From positions 62,001 to 126,000 of the forward strand of contig QEVS01000006.1 of NCBI GenBank assembly GCA_003577245.1: a stretch of DNA of 64,000 bases, given 5' to 3'. The position numbers and the translations under genes were made by a program. Source of the stretch: a bacterium (GTDB lineage Bacteria > Chloroflexota > Dehalococcoidia > Tepidiformales > Tepidiformaceae). This document shows positions 15,543-26,679 of this stretch, piece after piece. Each line of letters opens with the position of its first letter. Position 1 is the stretch's first letter. Below the pieces are notes generated by a model. The model searched no databases. It worked only from the letters and a program-made list of their open reading frames with translations, and was not told the origin of the DNA.

Positions 15543-15571
15543 AAGCCGCGGCGTCTGGGGCACCGCGGCTT
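15543..15571 (+). terminator. Hairpin terminator after the DUF4838 gene
   Basis: Perfect nine-pair stem AAGCCGCGG/CCGCGGCTT with an 11-base loop, two bases after the stop codon. A short run of T is absent, A residues flank the 5' side. Confidence 0.6.
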
Positions 15572-15755
15572 AAGTGGGATGGCGAGCCGGCTGCGCAAGT
15601 GGAGCGGACACTTCGCATGTGCCAATCCCAATGCGTATTCTAGCGATCGCTAAGGCCTTGTCTAGGGGGCTTCCACCGATTTTTGGACGAATTTCCAAAA
15701 ATTCTCCCGCCGCGCCCCTTTTGCCCTGCCACCCGTTTCCGCGTTTACTACGCCC

Positions 15756-16388
15756 ATGCGCGCTCTCGTCATCGCAAACGGCCAGCCCCCTTCGCACACC
15801 CTGCTCCAGGAGCTGGCCGGAAAGGCCGGCCTCATTGTCGGGGCCGACGGTGGCGCCGGCAAGGCGCTCGCGGCCGGAATCCGCGTCGATGCCGTGGTGG
15901 GTGACCTCGATTCGCCAGGCGAAGAGCTGCGGGCCGCCCTCCCGTCGTCTGCCTTCCACCTTCGAGACGATGTCAACAGCACCGACCTGCAGAAGGCGGT
16001 GGCCTTCTGCATCGAGCGCGGGGGCGAGGCGATCGACATCGTCGCCGCGGGCGGTGGCCGCGCCGACCACGCCCTCGCCAACCTCTCCGTCCTGGCGCTC
16101 TTCCGGGGCGGCCCGCCTATCCGCATCATCGATGACCAGTTTGAGGTCGAGCTCGTCCAGGGCATCTCGACCGTCGACTCCCCCCCGGGGACGATCGTCT
16201 CGCTGGTGGCCATTGGCCCCTGCCGCCAGGTGACCACCTCCGGTCTGCGCTGGAACCTCGACAGGTTCGACCTGTCCTTCAGCCCGCGCGGCGTGCACAA
16301 CGAGGTCGCCTCGCCCCCCGCGACGGTCAGCGTGGCTGAAGGCGACCTGCTCCTGTTTCGCGGGCGCTGGATCGAAAAGCACGCGTAA
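15756..16388 (+). CDS. thiN: Thiamine pyrophosphokinase
   Basis: 210 residues. Transfers pyrophosphate from ATP to thiamine to give the cofactor directly. Motifs of the catalytic domain: LIVGADGGAGKALAAG, DAVVGDLDSP (Asp pair for metal), DDVNSTDLQKAV and AAGGGRADHALANL. The C-terminal B1-binding domain ends with SPRGVHNEVASPP, the usual S-x-G-x-S/H-N region. ATG lies six bases after TTTACT, a poor but correctly spaced -10, and no Shine-Dalgarno is seen. No thiamine riboswitch precedes it. Confidence 0.92.
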   Translation: MRALVIANGQPPSHTLLQELAGKAGLIVGADGGAGKALAAGIRVDAVVGDLDSPGEELRAALPSSAFHLRDDVNSTDLQKAVAFCIERGGEAIDIVAAGGGRADHALANLSVLALFRGGPPIRIIDDQFEVELVQGISTVDSPPGTIVSLVAIGPCRQVTTSGLRWNLDRFDLSFSPRGVHNEVASPPATVSVAEGDLLLFRGRWIEKHA

Positions 16389-16531
16389 AGCCCGCTCCGG
16401 CCGTCTCGGCCCGCCGCGTCACCTTTGTCTTCTGCATCGCCATTGCATGGCAGAGAGCAACTCCAACTCCGCTCTCGCTAACCTCGCCGGGCAAAGCGGC
16501 CCGGCACTGCACAAACAGGAGTAGAAAGAAA

Positions 16532-17317
16532 ATGCCCCTTCGATTCGCTGGCCGGAACCGCATCCTGACCCTTGGACTGTCCGGCATCCTCGCCCTCGGC
16601 GTTGTTGGCGCAGGCAGTATCGCGCTTGCCGAAGACCCCGGGACGCCCGGCAGCCCCACCGACCAGGCCGGGCCCCGCGATGGAAAGCACCGTCCCAGGG
16701 CCATCCGCGTCACCATCAAGCACGTCATCGACGCCTCCGGTCTCTCCGCCGATGTGTTCAAGCAGGGCTTCAAGGATGGCAAGCCGGTCAACCAGATCCT
16801 CGCCGAGAACAACGTTGACTCCGCGGCCGTCCAGCAGCAGGTTCTCAGCGACCTCAACGCCCGGCTGGCCCAGGCGGTCGCCGATGGCAAGCTGACGCAG
16901 GAGCAGGCCGACAGGGTCTCCGAACGGGCGCCAGAAGCGCTCGCCAGGCTCATGGACCGCGTGCCTCAGCCGCGCGACGGGAACGGCGGCCACCGTCCCA
17001 ACCGTGGCGCCATCGTGAAGAACGCGCTTGAGACCGCCGCCCAGACCATCGGTATCGAGGTTCAAGAGCTGAAGGACGGCCTCAAGTCCGGCAAGACCAT
17101 CGCCGAGGTGGCCAGCGAGAACGGCTCCAGCGGCGATGCCGTGATTGCCGCCCTCGTTGCCCAGGCCAACACGGCCATCGACCAGGCCGTCGCCGATGGC
17201 AAGCTCGATGCCGATAAGGCCGAGACCGCAAAGGCAAAGGCCGCTGAGCGCATCACGAAGCTGGTGAACGAAGGCGGACCGCGCGCCGGACGCCACGGAG
17301 CGGGTGGCGCCAACTAG
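16532..17317 (+). CDS. Secreted alanine-rich repeat protein
   Basis: 261 residues with a clear signal peptide (basic MPLRFAGRNR, hydrophobic core to about residue 30, cleavage near SIALAEDP). The mature part contains two imperfect copies of a roughly 85-residue helical unit: first with FKDGKPVNQILAENNVDS and AVADGKLTQEQADRV, second with LKSGKTIAEVASENGSS and AVADGKLDADKAETA. His/Pro/Arg-rich linkers separate them. I know similar repeats from secreted proteins of Firmicutes and Chloroflexota but no function. Good Shine-Dalgarno (CAGGAG). Followed by a strong terminator. Confidence 0.82.
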   Translation: MPLRFAGRNRILTLGLSGILALGVVGAGSIALAEDPGTPGSPTDQAGPRDGKHRPRAIRVTIKHVIDASGLSADVFKQGFKDGKPVNQILAENNVDSAAVQQQVLSDLNARLAQAVADGKLTQEQADRVSERAPEALARLMDRVPQPRDGNGGHRPNRGAIVKNALETAAQTIGIEVQELKDGLKSGKTIAEVASENGSSGDAVIAALVAQANTAIDQAVADGKLDADKAETAKAKAAERITKLVNEGGPRAGRHGAGGAN

Positions 17318-17343
17318 CCCCGTTCCTTCCGGGCACGAAATGC

Positions 17344-17374
17344 AAGGAGAGGGCCAATCGGCCCTCTCCTTCTT
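17344..17374 (+). terminator. Strong terminator after the secreted repeat gene
   Basis: Twelve-pair perfect stem AAGGAGAGGGCC/GGCCCTCTCCTT with a four-base loop, followed by CTTCG. Being symmetric, it could also serve the convergent thiolase gene. Confidence 0.85.
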
Positions 17375-17405
17375 CGTTGCGTGATGGAGACGACATGCGC
17401 CGGGG

Positions 17406-18581
17406 CTAGTTCACCCTCTCGAAGATCGTGGCGATGCCCTGCCCGCCACCAATGCAGAGGCTGACAATGCCGTAGCGCCCGCCTGTCCGCTCAAGCTCGT
17501 GCATGAGCTTCACCGTCAGGATGGCCCCCGTGGCCCCGATGGGGTGCCCCAGCGCAATCGCCCCGCCATTCGGGTTCGTCTTCGCGGGGTCGAGGGTGAG
17601 GGCGCTTGCGCAGGCGCACGAAACGCTGGCAAAAGCCTCGTTGAGCTCGATGCAATCGATCTGCCCGAGGTCCATCTGCGCCCTGGCCAGGACCTTCTTG
17701 ATGGCGGGGATTGGCCCGCTTCCCATGATTGCCGGGTCCACGCCTGCCTCGGCGCGCGCCACCACGCGCAGGCGCGGCTTCGCTCCCAGCTCCCTCGCCT
17801 TCGCGGCGCTCATGAGCACAAGCGCAGAGGCGCCGTCGTTGATGCCGCTGGCGTTGCCCGCCGTCACCACGCCGCCTTCCTTGAACGCCGGGCGGAGCTT
17901 GGCCAGCGCCTCCGGGGTTGCCGCCCGCGGATGCTCGTCCGTATCGAACACCTTCTCCTCGCGGCCCACCTTGATGGCCAGGGGCGCTATCTGCTCCTTG
18001 AACCTGCCAGCCTCGATTGCAGCCAGGGCCCGCCGCTGGCTCTCGGCCGCAAACTCGTCCTGGGCCTCGCGGCTGACTTCGAAACGCTCGGCCAGGTTCT
18101 CGGCCGTGATGCCCATGTGGTAGCCCTGGAAGGGGTCGCTCAGCAGGTGAATGATCCCGTCCTCGATGGCATCGTGCCCCAGACGGTACCCTGCACGCGC
18201 CTTGCGCAGGTAGAAGGGCATGCGCGTCATGTTTTCCGCGCCGCCGGCCACCACAACCTGCGCGTCGCCGCTCTGAATGAAGCGCGAAGCGGTGTTGATC
18301 GCCTCGAGCCCGCTCCCGCAGATGCGGTTCACGTTCATCGCGGGCGTTTCGATGGGCAGCCCCGCTTTCACTGTCGAATGGCGCGAAAGGTACGCGTCCT
18401 CGGCTACCTGCCCGACGATGCCCATGACCACCTGGTCCACGGCGCCAGGCTCAATGCCCGCGCGCGCGACCGCCTCGCGGATCACGTGGGCGCCGAGGTC
18501 GGAGGCCGGGACGTCGGCAAGCGAACCCTGGAACCGGCCGATGGCGGTGCGCACACCGCTGACGATGACTACATCTTCCAT
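17406..18581 (-). CDS. Acetyl-CoA acetyltransferase (thiolase)
   Basis: 391 residues, normal for thiolases. Nucleophile Cys88 in [10 protein letters not shown], His in [14 protein letters not shown] near residue 347, and second active-site Cys in SLCIGGGQG near 377. Condenses two acetyl-CoA or cleaves 3-oxoacyl-CoA; direction cannot be told. The SDR, MaoC-type and enoyl-CoA hydratase genes elsewhere in the window would complete a beta-oxidation or hydroxybutyrate path, but none is in the same operon. Ribosome site is weak (GAAGGAAA at long distance). Confidence 0.93.
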   Translation of the reverse strand: MEDVVIVSGVRTAIGRFQGSLADVPASDLGAHVIREAVARAGIEPGAVDQVVMGIVGQVAEDAYLSRHSTVKAGLPIETPAMNVNRICGSGLEAINTASRFIQSGDAQVVVAGGAENMTRMPFYLRKARAGYRLGHDAIEDGIIHLLSDPFQGYHMGITAENLAERFEVSREAQDEFAAESQRRALAAIEAGRFKEQIAPLAIKVGREEKVFDTDEHPRAATPEALAKLRPAFKEGGVVTAGNASGINDGASALVLMSAAKARELGAKPRLRVVARAEAGVDPAIMGSGPIPAIKKVLARAQMDLGQIDCIELNEAFASVSCACASALTLDPAKTNPNGGAIALGHPIGATGAILTVKLMHELERTGGRYGIVSLCIGGGQGIATIFERVN

Positions 18582-18751
18582 GATGGGAGGGGGTTTCCTT
18601 CAGAGGGGATTCCCGCAGGTGCGGGGGATAGGCAGGGGAATTGTACGGCCCCTACCGGAGGCGAGCCAGTGGATAGGAACGGGGAAAGGTATAGCGCTGA
18701 TCTATGGGCCGGCCCGGCCAACATTCACGGCCGCCCGGTTCCTGCACTACC

Positions 18752-19066
18752 ATGCCCGGCGTGTGGCCAGTTCTTGCCTTCCTCGCCGTCCTGCTGGCTG
18801 CCGGTGTCTTTCGGGGCATTGCCGCCATTCGCGCGTGGTGGCTTGACCGGGGAGTGAATCCCGCCTTCCCGGCCGCTCGCGCAAGACGTGCCCGGGTGCC
18901 CTCCCGGCCGGCGCCCTGTGGGAAGACCCTCCGGCACCTCCTGCTGCGTACCTTCGGTTCCGAGGAAGACTGCCGCCTCTGCGCCGAGCTTGAGCCGCGT
19001 GAGCCACTTCCCTTCGCCCGCAAGAGCGACCATGGCTCAGGACCGGCAGGCAGCGGAAGTCCGTAG
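18752..19066 (+). CDS. Small membrane-anchored protein, unknown
   Basis: 104 residues. A hydrophobic N-terminal segment (PGVWPVLAFLAVLLAAGVF) is a membrane anchor, followed by a basic region with WWLDRGVNPAFPAARAR and a Cys-containing part (APCGKTLRHLL, EDCRLCAELEP) where CRLC could bind metal. It ends one base before the convergent gene. I do not recognise it; composition is protein-like but there is no Shine-Dalgarno, so the call is tentative. Confidence 0.45.
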   Translation: MPGVWPVLAFLAVLLAAGVFRGIAAIRAWWLDRGVNPAFPAARARRARVPSRPAPCGKTLRHLLLRTFGSEEDCRLCAELEPREPLPFARKSDHGSGPAGSGSP

Positions 19067-20188
19067 CTAGATCTCCTTCCGGTACATCCGGTGCCGCTTG
19101 TAGAACCGTACCCCGGCGCCCTTTGCCATCTGCAATACGCGGTCGTTTTCGGCGCCAATCTGGACCAGGTCAGCGCACTGGTAGTGCGTGGCCATCAGGC
19201 TGTCATACATCTCGGTGAAGAGGATGGCCGCTGCCCCCAGGCCCCGGTGCTGAGCCACGATTCCCAGCCCGTTCAGGTTCACCCAGGGCGTCTTCGATCG
19301 CGCTCGCAAGAGACGCGCCCAGCCCAGGGGCCAGAGCCTCCCACCCGTTTGCCGCAACGCCGCTGAGACATCCGGGTAGGCGAAGAGGAACCCGATCGGT
19401 TCGCCTTCCTTCAACAGGATCTTCAGGATTCGCAGGTCGGCAAACCAGAGCATCTGGCTGCAGATGGCGTCGACCTCTTCGCCGGTCAGCGGGTAGTTGC
19501 CGTGCGTGCCCTCCAGGGTGCCGTTGTACATCCGCTTCAGCCCCGGAAGCAGGCGGCGCAGGTCTCTCCGCCCCCGCAGCAGCGCAACTTCGAAGCCATC
19601 GTGGCTCCGGGCACGTGCCGCCACCTCGCGGATGATCGGCGGGAACTGCATGGAGCGGTCCAGGTACCCCGACAGGATGTCACCTGCTGGCGCCAGGCCG
19701 CATGCCTCGACAAGCCCCCCGTAGTACCCCGGGTTGTACGGCACACCGAATGCCGGCGGGTGCTCGAACCCCTCCACCAGCAGGCCCAGCGGATCGAGGG
19801 CGCTGAACCCGCGCGGCCCCAGGATGGCATCGAGCCCCCGGCTCCGGGCCCAGTCCTCCGCTGCCGCAAAGAGGGCCTTCGCGGCCGCATGCTCGTCTTC
19901 GCAGTCGAAAAGGAAGAAGAGCGCCGTGCGCTCATTGTTGAAGCTGTTGTAGCGCCGGTGATCGAGCACGGCGATGCGGCCAACGTCGCGCCCGCCACCG
20001 TCCACCGCCACGAAGAACGCCGCTTCGCTTTCGCGGAAGAAGGGGTTCTTGTGCCTGTCCAGCTGGCGGGCGGCATCGCGTGCCAGCGGCGGCGTCCACA
20101 ACGAGCTCCCCCGGTGGACTTCAAACGGCAACCGTATGAAGCGCCGCACCTGCTCCCGGCGGGCCAGGTCCACCAGTTCGATGCGCAC
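19067..20188 (-). CDS. GNAT-like N-acyltransferase family protein
   Basis: About 373 residues. Recognisable blocks: REQVRRFIRLPFEVHRG at the start, FFRESEAAFFVAVDGG, then a C-terminal GNAT part with FLFAYPDVSAALRQ, NGLGIVAQHRGLGAAAIL (acetyl-CoA loop) and ADLVQIGAENDRVLQMAKG. Function unknown; such double-GNAT proteins are usually annotated as hypothetical. Start is uncertain: the GTG used begins the conserved region, while a GTG at 20317 would add 43 low-complexity residues and overlap the divergent permease start by seven bases. Confidence 0.75.
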   Translation of the reverse strand: MRIELVDLARREQVRRFIRLPFEVHRGSSLWTPPLARDAARQLDRHKNPFFRESEAAFFVAVDGGGRDVGRIAVLDHRRYNSFNNERTALFFLFDCEDEHAAAKALFAAAEDWARSRGLDAILGPRGFSALDPLGLLVEGFEHPPAFGVPYNPGYYGGLVEACGLAPAGDILSGYLDRSMQFPPIIREVAARARSHDGFEVALLRGRRDLRRLLPGLKRMYNGTLEGTHGNYPLTGEEVDAICSQMLWFADLRILKILLKEGEPIGFLFAYPDVSAALRQTGGRLWPLGWARLLRARSKTPWVNLNGLGIVAQHRGLGAAAILFTEMYDSLMATHYQCADLVQIGAENDRVLQMAKGAGVRFYKRHRMYRKEI

Positions 20189-20310
20189 CCTACTGTCCGT
20201 GACCGGTGGCGCCGCCGCGGTTGCCGCGGGCGAGCGATTCTGCGAACGTTGGCGCCGTGGCACCCCGGCGCTCGCGGGCCGGCGCCGGACCAGGGAGGGC
20301 AGAAGCGCGC

Positions 20311-21426
20311 GTGTCACTCCTGCTGTTCATGTTTCGCAACCTCCTGCGCCAGCCCGTGCATACGGCCCTCACCCTGCTCGGCGTGGCCCTGGGCGTCGCC
20401 ACCGTCATCGCCCTCGGCACCGTCACCGAAAGCGTTCGCGGGTCGGCCATGGAGACAATCGAAGCTGGCGGCGGCGACTTTGTGGTGGCGCAGCGCACTT
20501 CTGCCGGCCTCACCTTCAGCTCCATCACCGAGGACGACTGGCACGCCATCGAAGCCCGCCCCGAAGTCGATCGCGCTCTCGGGGTGGTGGTCAGCATCTC
20601 GCGCGTCGGCCCCGACCCGTACTTCCGAACTATTGGCGTACTTGCCGGGCAACTCCCCCTGCAACCCCCGCCGCTGCGCTCTGGCCGTTTGCTCGAACGA
20701 GGCGCGGGCGACGAAGTGCTGCTCGGGAGCCGGGCCGCGCGCAACCTCGACGCCGCTGTCGATGACTACATCTCCATTGGGTCGCACACGTTCCGGGTCG
20801 TTGGCGTCTACCACACCGGCAACCTCTGGCAGGATGGCGGCGCCTATGCCCCCCTGGCCACGGTGCAGGAAATGGCCGCGAAGCCGGGTGTCGTCACCAT
20901 CGTGTACGTGGCCATCCGCCAGGGTTTCAGCGTTTCTGCCGCCTCCGCCGCCATCGAGCGCGATTTCCCTCACCTGCTCACCATCAGCGACCTCAATGAG
21001 TTCGCCGAGGTCGACCAGGGCCTCCGCGTGGTCGACGCATCGAACATCGCCGTTTCGATGCTGGCCATTGTCATTGGCGCCCTGGGGGTGTTGAACACCA
21101 TGGCCAAGTCCGTCTTCGACCGTACCCGCGAAATCGGCGTGCTCCGTGCCGTGGGATGGAGCGGTCAACGCGTGATCGGCCTGGTGGTGGGCGAATCTCT
21201 GATCCTCTGCGTCGCGGCAGCGGTTGCCGGCGCCGCCATCGGCATTGCCGCCATGCAGGCCGTGCTGCTCAATCCCACGGTTCACAGCCTGATCGAGCCG
21301 CGCTACTCCGCAGGCGTGTTTGCGCGGGCCATGCTTATCGCCTTTGGGGTCGCGCTGGTTGGCGCTGCCTACCCGGCCTTCAGGGCCGTGCGCCTCCGCC
21401 CCATCGACGCCCTCCGCTACGAATAG
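20311..21426 (+). CDS. FtsX/MacB-type ABC transporter permease
   Basis: 371 residues. An N-terminal membrane helix (RQPVHTALTLLGVALGVATVI) is followed by a large extracytoplasmic MacB-type domain (to about residue 245) and three helices in an FtsX domain containing NTMAKSVFDRTREIGVLRAVGWSG, the coupling-helix motif of the family, and ending AYPAFRAVRLRPIDALRYE. Such permeases work with an ATPase of LolD/MacB type in lipoprotein release, peptide or lipid export; no ATPase gene is adjacent. GTG start with GGGAGGG upstream at a somewhat long spacing. Confidence 0.9.
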   Translation: MSLLLFMFRNLLRQPVHTALTLLGVALGVATVIALGTVTESVRGSAMETIEAGGGDFVVAQRTSAGLTFSSITEDDWHAIEARPEVDRALGVVVSISRVGPDPYFRTIGVLAGQLPLQPPPLRSGRLLERGAGDEVLLGSRAARNLDAAVDDYISIGSHTFRVVGVYHTGNLWQDGGAYAPLATVQEMAAKPGVVTIVYVAIRQGFSVSAASAAIERDFPHLLTISDLNEFAEVDQGLRVVDASNIAVSMLAIVIGALGVLNTMAKSVFDRTREIGVLRAVGWSGQRVIGLVVGESLILCVAAAVAGAAIGIAAMQAVLLNPTVHSLIEPRYSAGVFARAMLIAFGVALVGAAYPAFRAVRLRPIDALRYE

Positions 21427-21440
21427 GCCGCTCTGGCCCC

Positions 21441-22703
21441 TCAGTCGAGCGACTCCACGATCTTGTAAGGCGGCTTGAAGTCCGAATCGCTTACCTTGAA
21501 GGCGACGCTCTTGGCCTTGATAGAACCCTCGATCTCAAGCTCGCTCGGCAACCCTTCTGTGTCCACGGAGTCCTCGCCCAAGAGCTCGCCCGTGTCAATC
21601 GACCCTTCACCGGTGCCTTTGCCCTGGAGCAGTAGCGGCAGGCCCTCCTGCTTGTCCACGCAGAACGTCACCTTGATGTCGCTCTTGTTCTCCTCTGTCT
21701 CTTCCTTGCGCTTGAGTTCGAAACAGCGCGCGTCACGGCCCGCGATCTTCTGCCCCTTGACCTCCACCAGCTCGGTCGCTTCATCCTCCGAGCCCGTGTC
21801 CACCGCCTCCGTGAGCGTGTTTTCAAGGCTGAACGGCTCTTCGCCCTCTTCTGGCTGCGCGTCCGACTCCTGGCACTGGCCCTCCTCGTCCACCATCTTC
21901 ACGCAGAGGAAGGCTGTCTTCTCGCCATCGTAGATGAACGTCAGGGACTCGATGACGCCGCTTCCTTCCGTAACCTCAAAGCCGCTCTCCTCGCCTCCAA
22001 ACATCTCCGTCAGGTCGAGCCCCTTCTTGCCGGCGTTGAAGGTCATCGCCATTCGCGGCGGCGCCGAGACGAGGGTCAGCAGCGCGTCGATTTCCGTCCC
22101 CGAGACGGCATCCCCTCCCTTGACCTCGTAGGTGACCTTGAAGGTCTTGCCGGCCAGGCCGACCATCATGTCGCCCAGCTCCACCTCTGCCGAAGAAAGG
22201 ACTTTCCCGCTCTCTGTCGTGACCGTCCGCGCAGGCGCCTTCGAACCGGAGTCGGCGGGTGCGCCCTCGTCTCCGTCGCCCCGGAGCAGAAGGAAGGCAA
22301 TGACAGCCACCGCGGCCACCACCAGGGCGCCGCCCGCAATCCAGATCGCGGCGTTCTGCTTCCGTGCCGGGGCCGCTGCCGGGGGGGCCCACTGCTGCCA
22401 GCCCGGGCCCGCTTCCCCTCGCGGCGAGCCGCACGCGCGGCAGAACTTGGCCGCGGGCGCCAGTTCCGAACCGCACCTGGCGCAGGTCGTTGCAGGCGGC
22501 GTGACCACCGCCTGCGCGGCCGCCGCTTCCACACTTGCGCCGCAGGCCGCACAGAAGCCTGCCCCCGGTCGCAACGGGGCGCCGCAGCTGGCGCAGGCAG
22601 CGGCCATTGGCTGAGCAGGCATCGCGTTGCCGCAGGACCCGCAGAAACGCGCACCCTGCGCCAGCGCGGCGCCGCAGTTCGGACAGTTCAACTGGTCGGT
22701 CAT
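21441..22703 (-). CDS. Membrane protein with three zinc ribbons and an extracytoplasmic domain
   Basis: 420 residues. The cytoplasmic N-terminus has three consecutive zinc ribbons (CPNCGAAL...FCGSCG, CASCGAPL...FCAACG, CARCGSEL...FCRACG, up to about residue 92). A proline/alanine linker leads to one membrane helix (about 118-140) and a large acidic outside domain with a LolA/LppX-like beta pattern (MTFNAGKKGLDLTEMFGG, ESLTFIYDGEKTAFLCVK). Several Cys outside could form disulfides. Possibly a lipid-binding or sensor protein; the zinc ribbons could hold a partner. Function not known. Confidence 0.75.
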   Translation of the reverse strand: MTDQLNCPNCGAALAQGARFCGSCGNAMPAQPMAAACASCGAPLRPGAGFCAACGASVEAAAAQAVVTPPATTCARCGSELAPAAKFCRACGSPRGEAGPGWQQWAPPAAAPARKQNAAIWIAGGALVVAAVAVIAFLLLRGDGDEGAPADSGSKAPARTVTTESGKVLSSAEVELGDMMVGLAGKTFKVTYEVKGGDAVSGTEIDALLTLVSAPPRMAMTFNAGKKGLDLTEMFGGEESGFEVTEGSGVIESLTFIYDGEKTAFLCVKMVDEEGQCQESDAQPEEGEEPFSLENTLTEAVDTGSEDEATELVEVKGQKIAGRDARCFELKRKEETEENKSDIKVTFCVDKQEGLPLLLQGKGTGEGSIDTGELLGEDSVDTEGLPSELEIEGSIKAKSVAFKVSDSDFKPPYKIVESLD

Positions 22704-22895
22704 CAGGTGCCTCGCCGTCGAAAGCTCGGGGGCAGCATACCGCCCCTGTGCAGCGTCGCGCGCGGCAACGGTTGCCGAACATAGCCACGTGGACGCAGTT
22801 CCGGGTCCAACTGGCGGAGCCTTTCTGCTTCCTGTTACAGGTGGACCCCGTAGAATCCCCTTACCACCTCTCTTTGACGCTGAAAGGGAACCGCG

Positions 22896-23663
22896 ATGTC
22901 ACTTGCCGGGCGCGTTGCGCTTGTCACCGGGGGAGGGCGGGGAATCGGCCGCGCCATCTCCCTTGCTCTTGCCGAGGATGGTGCCGACGTTGCCGTGAAT
23001 TACCGTCGCGATGAAGAGGCCGCCCACCAGGCGGTAGCTGACATCCAGGCCCTGGGCCGCCGCGCCAGCGCGTATGCGGCCTCCATCGACAGCCTTGATG
23101 AGGACCGGGCAATGGTCGAAGCGGTCCTGAAGGACTTCGGCCACATCGATATCCTCGTCAACAACGCGGGCATCGCCAGCCGCGGACAGAGCGTAGCCGA
23201 CACCGACCCGGCCGAGATGGAGCGCGTCGTGCGCACCCACGCCTTCGGCCCCCATTACCTCTGCAAGCTCGTGGTGCCGGGTATGCGCGAGCGCCCCCGG
23301 GGCGACATCATCTTCATCTCGAGCGCCGCTACCCATTCGCTGGCCGCCAACGGCGCCCCGTACAACATGGGCAAGGCGGCCATGGAAGCGCTTGCACAGA
23401 CCCTCTACAAAGAGGAACGGCCCCACGGCATCCACGTGAACGTCGTCGCGCCCGGCCTTGTCGAGACCGACATGGGCGTGCGCCTCGCCAAAGCCACCAT
23501 GGGCGTCAAGGACATCCACGAGCTCGACCGCCGGATGCCCTTTGGCCGCGTGTGCCAGCCCGGCGACGTCGCCGACGTGGTCCGCTATCTCGTTTCCGAA
23601 AGGGCCGGTTACCTCACCGGCCAGCGGATCTATGTCGATGGCGGTGGCAACATCTGGAGCTGA
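22896..23663 (+). CDS. Short-chain dehydrogenase/reductase, FabG-like
   Basis: 255 residues. Cofactor motif TGGGRGIG at residues 11-18, NNAG near 88, catalytic Ser in ISSAATHS and YNMGK (Tyr-x-x-x-Lys) near 155, and APGLVETDMG. Reduces a keto group or oxidises an alcohol with NAD(P)H; substrate unknown. The motif set and length fit 3-oxoacyl-ACP reductase-like SDRs, but position next to a class II aldolase rather than fatty-acid genes suggests sugar or polyol metabolism. Shine-Dalgarno GAAAGGGAA before ATG. Confidence 0.9.
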   Translation: MSLAGRVALVTGGGRGIGRAISLALAEDGADVAVNYRRDEEAAHQAVADIQALGRRASAYAASIDSLDEDRAMVEAVLKDFGHIDILVNNAGIASRGQSVADTDPAEMERVVRTHAFGPHYLCKLVVPGMRERPRGDIIFISSAATHSLAANGAPYNMGKAAMEALAQTLYKEERPHGIHVNVVAPGLVETDMGVRLAKATMGVKDIHELDRRMPFGRVCQPGDVADVVRYLVSERAGYLTGQRIYVDGGGNIWS

Positions 23664-23703
23664 GGCGCAGCCGCACCAGGCTCCCCGGGGAGGCTCGTCC
23701 GCT

Positions 23704-24264
23704 ATGTCGTCCAGTATCCCGCCCGGCATGCTCAAGGAGATGCAGGAGGTAGGCAGGGACCTCTACCGGCTGGCGCTGGTCACCAGCCACGGCGGCAACC
23801 TCAGCCTCCGCGCCGGCCATGACATGTGGATCACCGGCACCGGCACCATGCTCGGCCGGCTCGAAGCGCGCCACATCAGCCTCGTCCGTGCCGATGGGAG
23901 CCACGAAGGCCCACCACCTTCCAGCGACACCGTGCTCCATGCCACCACCTACGCTCTCTGCGGGGCGCAGGCTCTGGCTCATGCACATCCGCGCCACGCC
24001 ATTGCCCTCTCCTTCGACACCGGCCTCTTCGTCCCGGGCGACCTCGAAGGGCAGCTCCACCTCAAGGAAGTGCCCGTGATAGAGCAGGGCCCGCGGCAGG
24101 TGGAGCAGGTGGCGCAGGCGCTGGCGGCCAACCTTGTGGTGCTGCTGCGCGGCCACGGCGCCTACGCCCGGGGCGCTACCCTCTGGGAGGCGCTGCACTG
24201 GGTGACCGCCCTCGAAGAGAGCGCCCACATCGCCTGGCTGCGCGGCCACCGGTGCCCGCACTGA
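23704..24264 (+). CDS. Class II aldolase/adducin family protein
   Basis: 186 residues. GGNLSLRAGHDMWITGTGTMLGR is the phosphate-binding region; SSDTVLHATTY holds the catalytic acid position (usually Glu, here less clear), and zinc ligands are in AHAHPRH and LLRGHGAYARG. Family members are fuculose-phosphate aldolase, ribulose-phosphate epimerase and MtnB. Starts 40 bases after the SDR stop with GGGGAGG upstream, so the two genes form an operon. The conserved E after SD is replaced by T/V in my alignment by eye, so activity should not be assumed. Confidence 0.87.
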   Translation: MSSSIPPGMLKEMQEVGRDLYRLALVTSHGGNLSLRAGHDMWITGTGTMLGRLEARHISLVRADGSHEGPPPSSDTVLHATTYALCGAQALAHAHPRHAIALSFDTGLFVPGDLEGQLHLKEVPVIEQGPRQVEQVAQALAANLVVLLRGHGAYARGATLWEALHWVTALEESAHIAWLRGHRCPH

Positions 24265-24276
24265 TCTCCGCCGGGC

Positions 24277-24747
24277 TCATCGCCTCAGCCTGACATCCGC
24301 GAGCTTCGGCTTCACCAGCCTTTCGAAGTCCCTGTAGCGCAGGCTCATGGTGTCGGTGTGAGTTCCCGCCTGGAAGATGATGCGTTCGTCTTCGGCCAGG
24401 CTCGTGTCGACCAGTACGGGAATGCCAAACAGGTTGCCGAAAGGCGGCATCGCCCCAACTTCGCAGCCCGGGAAGGCGGCGGCGAACTCCATCTCCCGCG
24501 CCAGCCGCGCCTCCTTCGCCCTCAATGCCGTAGCCACCGCATCGAGATCCAGCCGGAACGAGGCCGGCAGCACGGTCATCACTGTCTCCCCGTCGGCTAT
24601 CACCATCACTACCTTGGCCACGTGCATACCGGGCACATGCTCGCTGGCCGCCACCTCCTGGGCCGTGTAGGCCACCCGGTGACGCTGCTCCTCGAAGGCC
24701 ACCCCCTGGTCCCTGAGGTAGGTCTCCAGTTCATCCTTCACAGGCAT
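24277..24747 (-). CDS. YbaK/ProX-type aminoacyl-tRNA deacylase
   Basis: 156 residues covering the YbaK domain: YTAQEVAASEHVPGMHVAKVVM, where the K of the VAK motif binds substrate, then LPASFRLDLDAVATAL, GCEVGAMPPFGNLFGIPVLVD (GxxxPF(G) motif) and a C-terminal FQAGTHTDTMSLRYRDFERLV. Hydrolyses mischarged tRNA in trans, such as Ala- or Cys-tRNA-Pro. Runs convergently towards the class II aldolase gene with 12 bases between stops. Good ribosome site (GAAGGAG). Confidence 0.9.
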   Translation of the reverse strand: MPVKDELETYLRDQGVAFEEQRHRVAYTAQEVAASEHVPGMHVAKVVMVIADGETVMTVLPASFRLDLDAVATALRAKEARLAREMEFAAAFPGCEVGAMPPFGNLFGIPVLVDTSLAEDERIIFQAGTHTDTMSLRYRDFERLVKPKLADVRLRR

Positions 24748-24872
24748 TGCTTTCTCCTTCTCGCACAGAGCGCATTGCAGGAAGTCGTAACGCCTATCAG
24801 CCTACACCCGCGGTCAAGGGCCGCCGGCCGATGGGGGCACTTGCAGTCCATGCGCCCATCCCGGAACATGAA

Positions 24873-26560
<1,688 letters not shown>

Positions 26561-26679
26561 TTCATTCCCAGGGAGCCGGGGAGGGCTTGCCCCTCTCCTC
26601 TCTCCGGTTCATGCAAGCTTCGATGAGGGGGCGCAGCGCAGGCTGGCCCCCTCGTTGCTCTCCCCGGAAGGAGGAGGCG

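Noticed and set aside
15641-15652. Palindrome TAGCGATCGCTA
   Set aside because: A single perfect 12-base palindrome; not repeated in the window, so no evidence for an operator or HIP1-like role.
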